Assembly (NCBI GenBank): GCA_964611525.1 | Contig: CAZTAL010000049.1 | Coordinates: 1 to 64,000 of the forward strand | From: JAAYJR01 sp964611525 | Lineage (GTDB): Bacteria; Bacteroidota; Bacteroidia; Bacteroidales; Prolixibacteraceae | Direction of reading: 5' to 3' | Length of the DNA stretch: 64,000 nt | Position numbers and translations under genes: made by a program | Part shown: positions 53,485 through 61,330 of the stretch, piece by piece | Layout: each line of letters starts with the position of its first letter | Position numbering within the stretch: position 1 is the first letter of the stretch | The notes under the pieces: model-generated | Told to the model about the DNA's origin: nothing | The model's database searches: none | What the model saw: only the letters and a program-made list of their open reading frames with translations

Positions 53485-55428
53485 ATGGGAAAAATTATTG
53501 GAATAGACTTAGGAACTACCAATTCATGTGTAGCAGTTATGGAAGCTAATGAGCCTGTTGTAATACCCAACAGCGAAGGGAAACGTACAACTCCTTCAAT
53601 TGTTGCTTTTGTTGAAAACGGGGAACGTAAAATTGGTGATCCTGCGAAACGGCAGGCAATTACCAATGCTAACAAAACTGTTTTTTCAATAAAACGTTTC
53701 ATGGGGGAAACCTACGACAGGGTTACAAAAGAAATCAACCGTGTGCCTTTTAAAGTTGTAAAGGGTGATAATAATACACCGAGAGTACAAATTGACGACC
53801 GCAAATATTCTCCGCAGGAAATTTCGGCAATGATTTTGCAAAAAATGAAAAAAACAGCTGAAGATTATCTTGGTCAGGAAGTTAACGAAGCGGTAATCAC
53901 GGTACCTGCATATTTTAGTGATTCACAGAGGCAGGCAACTAAAGAGGCTGGAGAAATAGCAGGATTGAAAGTCAGGAGGATAATCAACGAACCTACTGCC
54001 GCTTCTCTTGCTTATGGTCTGGACAAGATGGAGAAAGATATGAAGATTGCCGTTTTCGATTTGGGAGGAGGAACTTTTGATATTTCTATCTTGGAATTGG
54101 GCGACGGCGTCTTTGAGGTTAAGTCAACTGATGGTGATACTCACCTTGGTGGTGATGACTTCGATCAGGTGATCATTGACTGGCTGGCAGAAGAATTTAA
54201 GAAAGACGAGGGTGTTGATCTGAAACGTGATTCTATGGCATTACAGAGACTTAAAGAGGCTGCTGAAAAAGCCAAGATAGAACTTTCCAGTTCAACACAA
54301 ACCGAGATCAATCTGCCATATATTATGCCAGTTGACGGCATACCTAAACATCTTGTAAAAAAACTTTCAAGGTCAAAATTTGAACAATTAACTGATTCGC
54401 TTTTCAATGCTACTATAGAACCTTGTAAGAAAGCACTTAAAAGTGCGGGAATGACCGCCAGTGATATTGACGAAGTGATACTTGTAGGCGGATCTACCCG
54501 TATCCCTGCAATTCAGGAAAAAGTAAAGAATTTCTTTGGTAAGAACCCTTCGAAAGGAGTTAATCCGGATGAAGTAGTAGCTGTTGGCGCAGCTATACAG
54601 GGAGGTGTGCTGACAGGGGAAGTTAAAGATGTGTTGCTGCTTGATGTCACTCCGCTTTCTCTGGGAATTGAAACAATGGGTGGAGTAATGACAAAGCTTA
54701 TTGAAGCTAACACTACTATCCCTACCAAAAAGTCAGAAACATTTACAACTGCCGCAGATAATCAGCCATCTGTTGAGATTCACGTACTTCAGGGTGAAAG
54801 ACCGATGGCATCCGGTAATAAAACAATAGGAAGATTCCATCTCGATGGTATTCCTCCTGCTCCTCGTGGCGTACCACAAATCGAGGTAACTTTTGATATT
54901 GATGCCAACGGAATATTGCATGTGAATGCTAAGGATAAAGCAACGGGTAAATCTCAATCAATACGTATTGAAGCTTCTTCAGGATTGTCGGAAGATGAGA
55001 TTAAACGCATGAAAGAGGAGGCTGAAGCCAATGCTGAAGCCGATAAGCAAGCTAAAGAGAAGGCCGATAAATTAAATCAGGCCGATAGTCTGATCTTCCA
55101 GACAGAAAAACAGCTGAAAGATTATGGTGATAAAATTCCTGCTGATAAGAAAAAACCAATTGAGGATGCATTGGCTAAATTGAAAGAAGCTCACAAGAAT
55201 CAGGATCTGGCTGCTATAGATTCTGCCATGAATGAGTTGAACACTGTATTTTCGGCAGCTTCGCAGGAAATGTACAATGCTTCACAGGCACAAGGCGGTC
55301 AGCAACAGGGGCCTCAGGGCGGCCAACAGAATCAGCAGCAGGGTAGTGGCAAACAGTCTGGTTCTTCCGGTGATGATTCAAAAGATGATGGTGAGGTGAC
55401 CGATGTTGATTTCGAAGAAGTCAAGTAA
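53485..55428 (+). CDS. dnaK: Chaperone protein DnaK
   Basis: DnaK (Hsp70) binds exposed hydrophobic segments of client proteins in an ATP-controlled cycle. The 647-residue chain is full length: phosphate 1 loop IGIDLGTTNSCVAVMEA at the start, FDLGGGTFDISILELGDGVF (about 195-215), VILVGGSTRIPAIQEKVKNF, the linker VLLLDVTPLSLGIETMGGVM, the substrate-binding domain, and the helical lid. The C-terminus has a Gln/Gly-rich stretch and ends DVDFEEVK. No dnaJ or grpE gene is adjacent. The upstream motif suggests shared control with groESL. Confidence 0.98.
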   Translation: MGKIIGIDLGTTNSCVAVMEANEPVVIPNSEGKRTTPSIVAFVENGERKIGDPAKRQAITNANKTVFSIKRFMGETYDRVTKEINRVPFKVVKGDNNTPRVQIDDRKYSPQEISAMILQKMKKTAEDYLGQEVNEAVITVPAYFSDSQRQATKEAGEIAGLKVRRIINEPTAASLAYGLDKMEKDMKIAVFDLGGGTFDISILELGDGVFEVKSTDGDTHLGGDDFDQVIIDWLAEEFKKDEGVDLKRDSMALQRLKEAAEKAKIELSSSTQTEINLPYIMPVDGIPKHLVKKLSRSKFEQLTDSLFNATIEPCKKALKSAGMTASDIDEVILVGGSTRIPAIQEKVKNFFGKNPSKGVNPDEVVAVGAAIQGGVLTGEVKDVLLLDVTPLSLGIETMGGVMTKLIEANTTIPTKKSETFTTAADNQPSVEIHVLQGERPMASGNKTIGRFHLDGIPPAPRGVPQIEVTFDIDANGILHVNAKDKATGKSQSIRIEASSGLSEDEIKRMKEEAEANAEADKQAKEKADKLNQADSLIFQTEKQLKDYGDKIPADKKKPIEDALAKLKEAHKNQDLAAIDSAMNELNTVFSAASQEMYNASQAQGGQQQGPQGGQQNQQQGSGKQSGSSGDDSKDDGEVTDVDFEEVK

Positions 55429-55563
55429 GGAATATAATAAGTATGTAATTGAAAGATGAAAGTATATTCGTAATGCAAAAGAACTTTTAACACACAGAAT
55501 TAAAAACTTGAATGGATGTGGGAAATAGTTATCCACATAACCTCTTCAGATAAAGTGATTTTT

Positions 55564-55592
55564 GCCCTGCTTTTATGAGTGGGGCTTTTTTC
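55564..55592 (+). terminator. Possible intrinsic terminator after dnaK
   Basis: GCCCT and GTGGGGC form a short GC-rich stem around the AT-rich loop, followed by six T. It lies 136 bp after the dnaK stop, so the transcript would have a long tail. Confidence 0.6.
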
Positions 55593-55623
55593 GTGTTTTT
55601 ATGTGTTGATACAACATTATACT

Positions 55624-55697
55624 ACCTTTTATATCTGAATATTTAAAGTGGAATTATAATGTAGAACCCTAAAAGAATTTCATTTTAGTTTATTTTT
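55624..55697. repeat. Dispersed repeat family B, short copy 3
   Basis: ATATCTGAATATTTAAAGTG, then AATGTAGAACCCTAAAAG and TTTCATTTTAG resemble the short copy at 22934-23022. It ends just before the start of the next gene (55709). Confidence 0.45.
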
Positions 55698-55708
55698 AAA
55701 AAAAAATT

Positions 55709-56497
55709 ATGAGGCATTTATTAATTTTTTTTATTATCTGTTTTCCCTTAACAACATTTTCACAGATAAATCAAATTGATGCTAATGGTTTGCGCCAGGG
55801 ACAATGGCAAAAAAAATATCAGGACGGCACTTTGATTTATAAAGGTGAATTTAAAAATGATAAGCCTGTGGGTAGTTGGACCCGGTATTACGAGTCGGGA
55901 CAGGTCAAAGCAAAAATACATTACATAGAAGATACAGATTCTGCTTTCGTGATATTTTTTGATAAGAGGGGTGACAAAATCTCCGAAGGTCATTATTTTA
56001 ATGAGAAAAAGGAAGGAAAATGGACTTATTTTTCTGATAATACAATAATTTCAGAAGAAAATTTTGTTAACGGCAAAAAACACGGAGTTTCCCGCAAATA
56101 TTATCCTTCGGGTGAGATTTTTTCAGAGACTGAATGGAATGATGGTGATAAGGAAGGCAAGTACCAGGCATTTTATAAGACAGGTGAACCTTATATGCAG
56201 TGCAAGTACAGCAATAATATGCGTAACGGTCTTTGTCTGGTTCGTTTCAAAAACGGTAGGATAGAAATGGAAGCCAATTATCTGAATAACTTGCGGGATG
56301 GGGAATGGAAGTATTATAACGAAGAAGGCGGCTTGCTTTATACGCTGAAATATGATAAAGGCAAATTGTTAAATCCCAAGGTACGCGACAGCATAGATAA
56401 CCTGTATATGCTGCAACTTGAAAATAACAGGCATTCAATACCCGATCCTGAAAAATTCATTCAAAATCCGATGGAATATATCATGAAACGACAATGA
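55709..56497 (+). CDS. Exported MORN-variant repeat protein
   Basis: A 262-residue protein with a signal sequence (MRHLLIFFIICFPLTTFSQ) and about seven MORN_2-type repeats of 22-24 residues. Examples are NGLRQGQWQKKYQDGTLIYK, GEFKNDKPVGSWTRYYESGQ, EGKWTYFSDNTIISEENFVN, KHGVSRKYYPSGEIFSETEW and DKEGKYQAFYKTGEPYMQCK. The pattern (G-x-W-x-x-Y-x-x-x-G-x-L/I) is that of the YwqK-like family. Such proteins are common in Bacteroidota, usually exported and of unknown function. The annotation 'toxin-antitoxin YwqK' sometimes attached is not supported by anything nearby. Confidence 0.82.
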   Translation: MRHLLIFFIICFPLTTFSQINQIDANGLRQGQWQKKYQDGTLIYKGEFKNDKPVGSWTRYYESGQVKAKIHYIEDTDSAFVIFFDKRGDKISEGHYFNEKKEGKWTYFSDNTIISEENFVNGKKHGVSRKYYPSGEIFSETEWNDGDKEGKYQAFYKTGEPYMQCKYSNNMRNGLCLVRFKNGRIEMEANYLNNLRDGEWKYYNEEGGLLYTLKYDKGKLLNPKVRDSIDNLYMLQLENNRHSIPDPEKFIQNPMEYIMKRQ

Positions 56498-56526
56498 TGT
56501 ATATGTAATAATAATTTATTATTTTG

Positions 56527-56650
56527 TAACCTAAATATCTGAAGTGGGATAGTTATGAAGTTTTTAGTGTGCCTTAATATTGAAAAGCACAATAAAAAGA
56601 TTTGAAGGAGTAGCCTCAACCAGTGTGAAAAATTTTGAAGCGAGTCATGT
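56527..56650. repeat. Dispersed repeat family B, long copy 4
   Basis: CCTAAATATCTGAAGTGGGA begins the copy; TGTGCCTTAATATTGAAAAG and GCACAATAAAAAGATTTGAA then GGAGTAGCC match the long copy at 20157-20340. The GTGTGC / GCACA pair can form a hairpin. The 56498-56866 gap holds nothing else that I can name. Confidence 0.6.
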
Positions 56651-56866
56651 ACTATCATTGATATATGAAGAGTTCCATCTCATGCCATTAAAATAAACAA
56701 TAATAATGTGATGAAACGAGTATTTCCAATAGTGGCGTGTTATTTATATCTTTAATAAATTTTTTCGATTTTTAGGTTGTATATGGCTCGAAGCAGTGAG
56801 GGTGTGAAACTATCTGTCAGAAAAAAGTAATAATAAGTTCACATTATAAATGCTCAAACCATGTAA

Positions 56867-58531
56867 GTGGGCAACATTATGAATAGATTATTATTTAAGG
56901 GAATAATTCTTTTAATATTATTACAGTCAACATTAACATGGGGACAGTCATGTTATTGGGTCTCTTTTATTGATAAAGCAGGCACTCCTTATTCTTTGCT
57001 TTTTCCTGAAGATTTCCTTTCTCAGCGTGCACTTGAAAGGAGGGAAAGACAGAATATTGCTATTGATTCCATTGATCTTCCGGTAAATCCTCAATATATT
57101 AAACAGGTTTTAGACCTGGATGCTGAACTCGTACATTCATCGAAATGGCTAAATGGAATAACTGTAAGAACTGACAGAGACAGTTTCCCTGAAAAGGCAA
57201 TGAAACTTGATTTCGTAAGTGAAGTTGAGATGACAAAAAGTACCATAAATAATAAAAGTGCGATTAATAAGTTTATTGATCCTTTTGCACCGGGCCAATT
57301 GTTGGAGATTGACACAACTTTATACGGAATGTCATCATACCAGATAAGTCAGATTAACGGTCAGTTTTTGCATAACCAGGATTATAAAGGACAAAATATG
57401 CATATTGCTGTTTTGGATGCAGGATTCTATAAAGCTGATCAATATCCGGCTTTTGACAGCCTGTGGTACGACGGTCGGGTTTTGGGCACGAAAGATTTCG
57501 TTCATCCCGGTTCAGATGTTTACAAAAATAATTATCATGGAATGAGCGTTCTCTCCATTATGGCAGGTAATAAACATGGTCAGTTGATCGGAACTGCCCC
57601 TAAAGCTTCTTACTGGCTTTTAATAACTGAAGATGTTAATTCTGAGTTTCTAATTGAGGAGGATAATTGGGTAGCTGGTGCTGAATTTGCTGATAGCGTG
57701 GGAGTTGATATAATCAATTCCTCACTGGGATATTTTATTTTTGATGATTCTACTATGAATCATACTTATTCCGACATGGATGGTCATACCACAAGGGTCA
57801 CGAGAGCTGCCAATATTGCAGCTTCACGAGGTATTTTGGTATTTGCAAGTGCAGGGAATGAAGGGAATAATAACAACGAATGGAAATATATCATTGCTCC
57901 CTCTGACGGTGATAGTGTTATGGGTGTAGGAGCTGTAAATAAAGAGGGTGTTGTGGCCCCTTTCACATCTTTCGGTCCTGCTTCTGATGGTGAAATTAAA
58001 CCAAATGTTGTGGCAATGGGGTGGAATACTGTGGTTCAAAAAAGCAACGGAACTTTCGGAACAGGGAACGGTACATCTTATTCATCACCTGTAATGGCAG
58101 GGATAGTTGCATGCTTATGGCAGGCTAATCCGAATGCTACTGCCTATCAGATTAAACAGGCTGTTGAAAAAAGCGCCCACTTATACAATAGTCCTGATTC
58201 TCTTCTAGGTTTTGGAATTCCCGACATGATGATTGCAGATCAAATATTAAAAACTACAGTATTAGAACATTATAAAGCACAGGCTAATTGGTTGGTATAT
58301 CCCAATCCGGCAGATGAATATTTAATACTGCAAAAACAAAGAAGAACAGCTTTGGGGCAAGTCCAGATTACTTTTTATTCACTCGATGGAAAGATACTCA
58401 GGCAGGAGACCAAGCCTGACGCTTCAAGAATTATTTTCCGTGGGGTTAACAAATTACAACATGGTATATTACTTATTCAAATAATTTCAGAAAATACAAA
58501 AGAGACAGTAAAAATCAGGATAAATCCTTGA
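56867..58531 (+). CDS. Subtilisin-like S8 peptidase with type IX secretion sorting domain
   Basis: A 554-residue exported protease. A signal peptide (about 1-30) is followed by a propeptide-like region (30-165). The S8 catalytic domain has the triad residues in HIAVLDAGFYKAD (Asp), NNYHGMSVLSIMAGNKHG (His) and GNGTSYSSPVMAGIVACLWQ (Ser), and the oxyanion residue is in FASAGNEGNNN. The C-terminal 85 residues (WLVYPNPADEYLILQKQ ... GILLIQIISENTKETVKIRI) are a type A sorting domain, so the enzyme is secreted by the type IX system. Gaps of 4, 1 and 4 bp link it with xseA, xseB and a chorismatase-like gene. The start used is the one at 56867; the next ATG (56879) is also possible. Confidence 0.9.
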   Translation: MGNIMNRLLFKGIILLILLQSTLTWGQSCYWVSFIDKAGTPYSLLFPEDFLSQRALERRERQNIAIDSIDLPVNPQYIKQVLDLDAELVHSSKWLNGITVRTDRDSFPEKAMKLDFVSEVEMTKSTINNKSAINKFIDPFAPGQLLEIDTTLYGMSSYQISQINGQFLHNQDYKGQNMHIAVLDAGFYKADQYPAFDSLWYDGRVLGTKDFVHPGSDVYKNNYHGMSVLSIMAGNKHGQLIGTAPKASYWLLITEDVNSEFLIEEDNWVAGAEFADSVGVDIINSSLGYFIFDDSTMNHTYSDMDGHTTRVTRAANIAASRGILVFASAGNEGNNNNEWKYIIAPSDGDSVMGVGAVNKEGVVAPFTSFGPASDGEIKPNVVAMGWNTVVQKSNGTFGTGNGTSYSSPVMAGIVACLWQANPNATAYQIKQAVEKSAHLYNSPDSLLGFGIPDMMIADQILKTTVLEHYKAQANWLVYPNPADEYLILQKQRRTALGQVQITFYSLDGKILRQETKPDASRIIFRGVNKLQHGILLIQIISENTKETVKIRINP

Positions 58532-58535
58532 ACGG

Positions 58536-59969
58536 ATGGAACAGAATATTACACTTTTCGAACTTAACACAAAGATCAGAGATGCCCTGAACGAAATACT
58601 TCCCGAAACTGTTTGGGTTAAGGCTGAGATCAGTGAAATGAAAGAAAATCGTAACGGACATTGTTATATGGAACTTGCAGAGAGAAAGGGCAATGAAACA
58701 GTTGCACGCGCAAGGGCTATAATATGGTCATATACATATCGTATGCTTAAGCCTTATTTTGAGGCATCCACGGGACGCATTTTTACAGAGGGTTTAAAAA
58801 TTATGGTGTTGGTCACGGTTGATTTTCATCCCGTTTACGGATTGAGCCTTAATATTAAAGATATTGAACCGGCATATACTGTTGGAGACATTGCTTTACA
58901 GAGGAAAGAGATTATTGACAGGCTTAAATCAGAAAGGGTATTTGACATGAACAAGGAATTGGCATTACCCTTTGTGCCACAGCGGATTGCAGTAATTTCT
59001 TCAAAGACGGCGGCCGGATATCAGGATTTTATCAGCCATCTGAATAATAATCCGCGTGGGTTTAAATTTTATACATGTCTTTTCGAAGCCTATATGCAGG
59101 GACCCGAAGCTGAACCGTCTATTATTAATGCACTGGAACGCATATATGGTAATGAAGAATTATTCGATGTTGTTGCAATTATACGTGGTGGGGGAGCAGT
59201 TGCCGACCTGAGTTGCTTTGATAGTTATGAACTGGCATTGAATGTCACCCAGTTCCCCTTACCGGTTATTACCGGAATAGGCCATGAAAAAGATGATACT
59301 ATTATTGATATGGTTGCACATACCCGTCTTAAAACACCAACAGCAGTGGCTGAATTTTTTATTAGCGGTGCAGAGCGTTTCTATGAAAGTTTAATGGAAA
59401 TGAAAGAAAACATTGTTCATCAAAGCGGCATGGCTATAGAAGCAAAATATGACCAATTAGGGAAAATTACGAACAATTTATATAATTTTGTCAATAAATT
59501 TATCGGTAAGAGTAATGACTGTCTTGTAAGAAAAAGTAACAAATTGCAGCATGACATAAACCGGTTTTCTTTCAATAATAAATATAAATTAAATAATTTG
59601 AAACACAAACTCCATGCAGCAATGTCTGTTTGGTACAATGAGAAGGAAACGATTCTTATGCGGAAAAGTAGTAATTTAGCCGGAGTTCTGAAAAAATATT
59701 TTTCCGAGCAATCATATAAATACAACAGGCTCCGAGATAGTTTGAGAATACATTCCGTCCGTTTTATGGCCAAAGAACAGGAGAGAATTAATTCAAATCA
59801 AAAGTCAGCCAGACTGCTCGATCCGGTTAATATTTTAAAACGCGGGTATACCATTACTTTGTTCAAAGATAAAATTGTAAAATCAGCACAGCGGCTTAAT
59901 GTTAAAGATGAAATAGAAACCAGATTTTCAGATGGTAAGGTAATAAGCAAAATCGCAATAAAAGAATAG
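58536..59969 (+). CDS. xseA: Exodeoxyribonuclease VII large subunit
   Basis: XseA is the catalytic subunit of exonuclease VII, which degrades single-stranded DNA from both ends. The 477-residue chain has the OB-fold domain (1-105, ETVWVKAEISEMKENRNGHC), the nuclease core with PQRIAVISSKTAAGYQDFIS, VAIIRGGGAVADLSCFDSYE and PVITGIGHEKDDTIIDMVAH, and then the long coiled-coil arm. It is followed immediately by xseB, the small subunit, 1 bp later, which confirms the assignment. The start is 4 bp after the protease gene. Confidence 0.94.
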   Translation: MEQNITLFELNTKIRDALNEILPETVWVKAEISEMKENRNGHCYMELAERKGNETVARARAIIWSYTYRMLKPYFEASTGRIFTEGLKIMVLVTVDFHPVYGLSLNIKDIEPAYTVGDIALQRKEIIDRLKSERVFDMNKELALPFVPQRIAVISSKTAAGYQDFISHLNNNPRGFKFYTCLFEAYMQGPEAEPSIINALERIYGNEELFDVVAIIRGGGAVADLSCFDSYELALNVTQFPLPVITGIGHEKDDTIIDMVAHTRLKTPTAVAEFFISGAERFYESLMEMKENIVHQSGMAIEAKYDQLGKITNNLYNFVNKFIGKSNDCLVRKSNKLQHDINRFSFNNKYKLNNLKHKLHAAMSVWYNEKETILMRKSSNLAGVLKKYFSEQSYKYNRLRDSLRIHSVRFMAKEQERINSNQKSARLLDPVNILKRGYTITLFKDKIVKSAQRLNVKDEIETRFSDGKVISKIAIKE

Positions 59970-59970
59970 A

Positions 59971-60171
59971 ATGACAACGAAAGAATTAAACTACAAGGAA
60001 GCAATTACAGAGATTGAAGACATCCTTGGGAAAATTGAAAATGAAGATTTTGATGTAGATGAACTTGCTGAAAAAGTAAAAAGGGTTTCAATCCTTTTAA
60101 AGATTTGTAAGGATAAACTTACAAAAACAAATGAGCAGGTTGAGCAGATATTAAAAGATATGGAAGAATAA
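59971..60171 (+). CDS. xseB: Exodeoxyribonuclease VII small subunit
   Basis: A 66-residue, helical protein with the XseB pattern: ELNYKEAITEIEDILGKIEN followed by DELAEKVKRVSILLKICKDK and a C-terminal heptad segment. It wraps around the coiled-coil arm of XseA and is needed for activity. Length (E. coli 80) and position after xseA support the call. It is followed by the next gene after 4 bp. Confidence 0.93.
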   Translation: MTTKELNYKEAITEIEDILGKIENEDFDVDELAEKVKRVSILLKICKDKLTKTNEQVEQILKDMEE

Positions 60172-60175
60172 TATT

Positions 60176-61330
60176 ATGTATTTTTTAGGCGGAGATCGTA
60201 TTTATATAAAACCAAGCCGGAGCAGAGCATCACTTGTAGATCAGTTATCTGACTGTTTAGGGCAGTTAGACCAGATTAATGAAGGGAAGAAGATTTTTAA
60301 GCTGAATTTTTTTGCAGACACATCTTCTGATAACAGTTATCATGAACTGCAGGTAATAATAAATGAATTGCTTTCAGATCGTTTTACAACGCCTGTAATA
60401 AAAAGTGTAATTGCCCAGCCTCCCTTAACCTGCAAAGTGCTGGTAGAGGCATTTTATTATGATGACTCATCTTGGAATTCTTTTTATATCCCGGGACAAA
60501 ATAGTATAGCTATGCTTTTCAGGCGTGAGGGTACTGAAATTTTGATAGGCAATATACAAGCAGCATCAGGTAAAAGTTGCAGGGAAAATGCAGAATTTGC
60601 TTTTTCCACTTTTAAAAACTTATTGAAAAGTAATGGGTTCCCTGTAAATTCAATAGTTCGTCAATGGAACTATGTGGAGGATATACTGGGATTTGATGAT
60701 AATAAACAGCGCTATCAGGAATTTAATAATGTCAGATCTGATTTTTATGCGGATTACTTTGACATAACAGGTTACCCCGCTGCAACCGGCATTGGCATGA
60801 ATCGTGGCGGCGTTATAATTGAGTTCATTGCTATTAATTCAAATATCGCAAATTCAGTACCTGTTGATAATCCCAGTCAGGTTCCTGCACACGATTACAG
60901 TGGAAATGTTTTGGCGGGCGATGATTTTACAAGGAAAGAAACCCCAAAGTTTGAGCGTGCCCGTTACCTGGAATTATTTGGTAATAAATTACTGCTAATA
61001 TCAGGAACAGCCTCTATAAGAGGAGAAAAAACGGTAGGGATAAATGATCCTGCTGAACAAACCCGTGTAACAATTGAAAATATAAAGAGGTTGTACTCCC
61101 CACTTGTACTTTCAAGATTTTCTGATAATAATATTGAACCGGTATATGGACATTCGAGGGTATATGTAAAAAACCGCAAGGATTTTTCTGCGATAAAAAA
61201 AACTTTTAAGAGCTATTTCGGCGATTTACCTGTTGTTTATATTATTGCAGATATTTGCAGGGATGATTTGTTGGTTGAAATTGAAGGCAAAGTGATTCTT
61301 CAAAATTTGAAATCAATTCCGAACATATAA
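60176..61330 (+). CDS. Chorismatase-like protein (FkbO/Hyg5 family)
   Basis: A 384-residue protein with the signature of the RidA-fold chorismatase family: RQWNYVEDILGFDDNKQRYQ, then EFNNVRSDFY, GYPAATGIG, PAHDYSG, FERARYLE, and the C-terminal ISGTASIRGEKTVGI followed by DPAEQTRVTIENI. The FkbO and Hyg5 enzymes hydrolyse chorismate to dihydroxycyclohexadienoate or 3-hydroxybenzoate. A relative of this length is found in Bacteroidota without a defined product. It ends the subtilase-xseA-xseB operon and overlaps the TonB-dependent receptor tail to tail by 31 bp. Whether the catalytic residues for hydrolysis are complete is not proven here. Confidence 0.78.
   Translation: MYFLGGDRIYIKPSRSRASLVDQLSDCLGQLDQINEGKKIFKLNFFADTSSDNSYHELQVIINELLSDRFTTPVIKSVIAQPPLTCKVLVEAFYYDDSSWNSFYIPGQNSIAMLFRREGTEILIGNIQAASGKSCRENAEFAFSTFKNLLKSNGFPVNSIVRQWNYVEDILGFDDNKQRYQEFNNVRSDFYADYFDITGYPAATGIGMNRGGVIIEFIAINSNIANSVPVDNPSQVPAHDYSGNVLAGDDFTRKETPKFERARYLELFGNKLLLISGTASIRGEKTVGINDPAEQTRVTIENIKRLYSPLVLSRFSDNNIEPVYGHSRVYVKNRKDFSAIKKTFKSYFGDLPVVYIIADICRDDLLVEIEGKVILQNLKSIPNI

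Noticed and set aside
54165..54407. Minus-strand frames opposite dnaK
   Set aside because: They only mirror the conserved dnaK codons.
55709..56497. YwqK-type antitoxin of a toxin-antitoxin pair
   Set aside because: The repeats belong to the MORN-variant family, but the protein is exported and no toxin gene is nearby.
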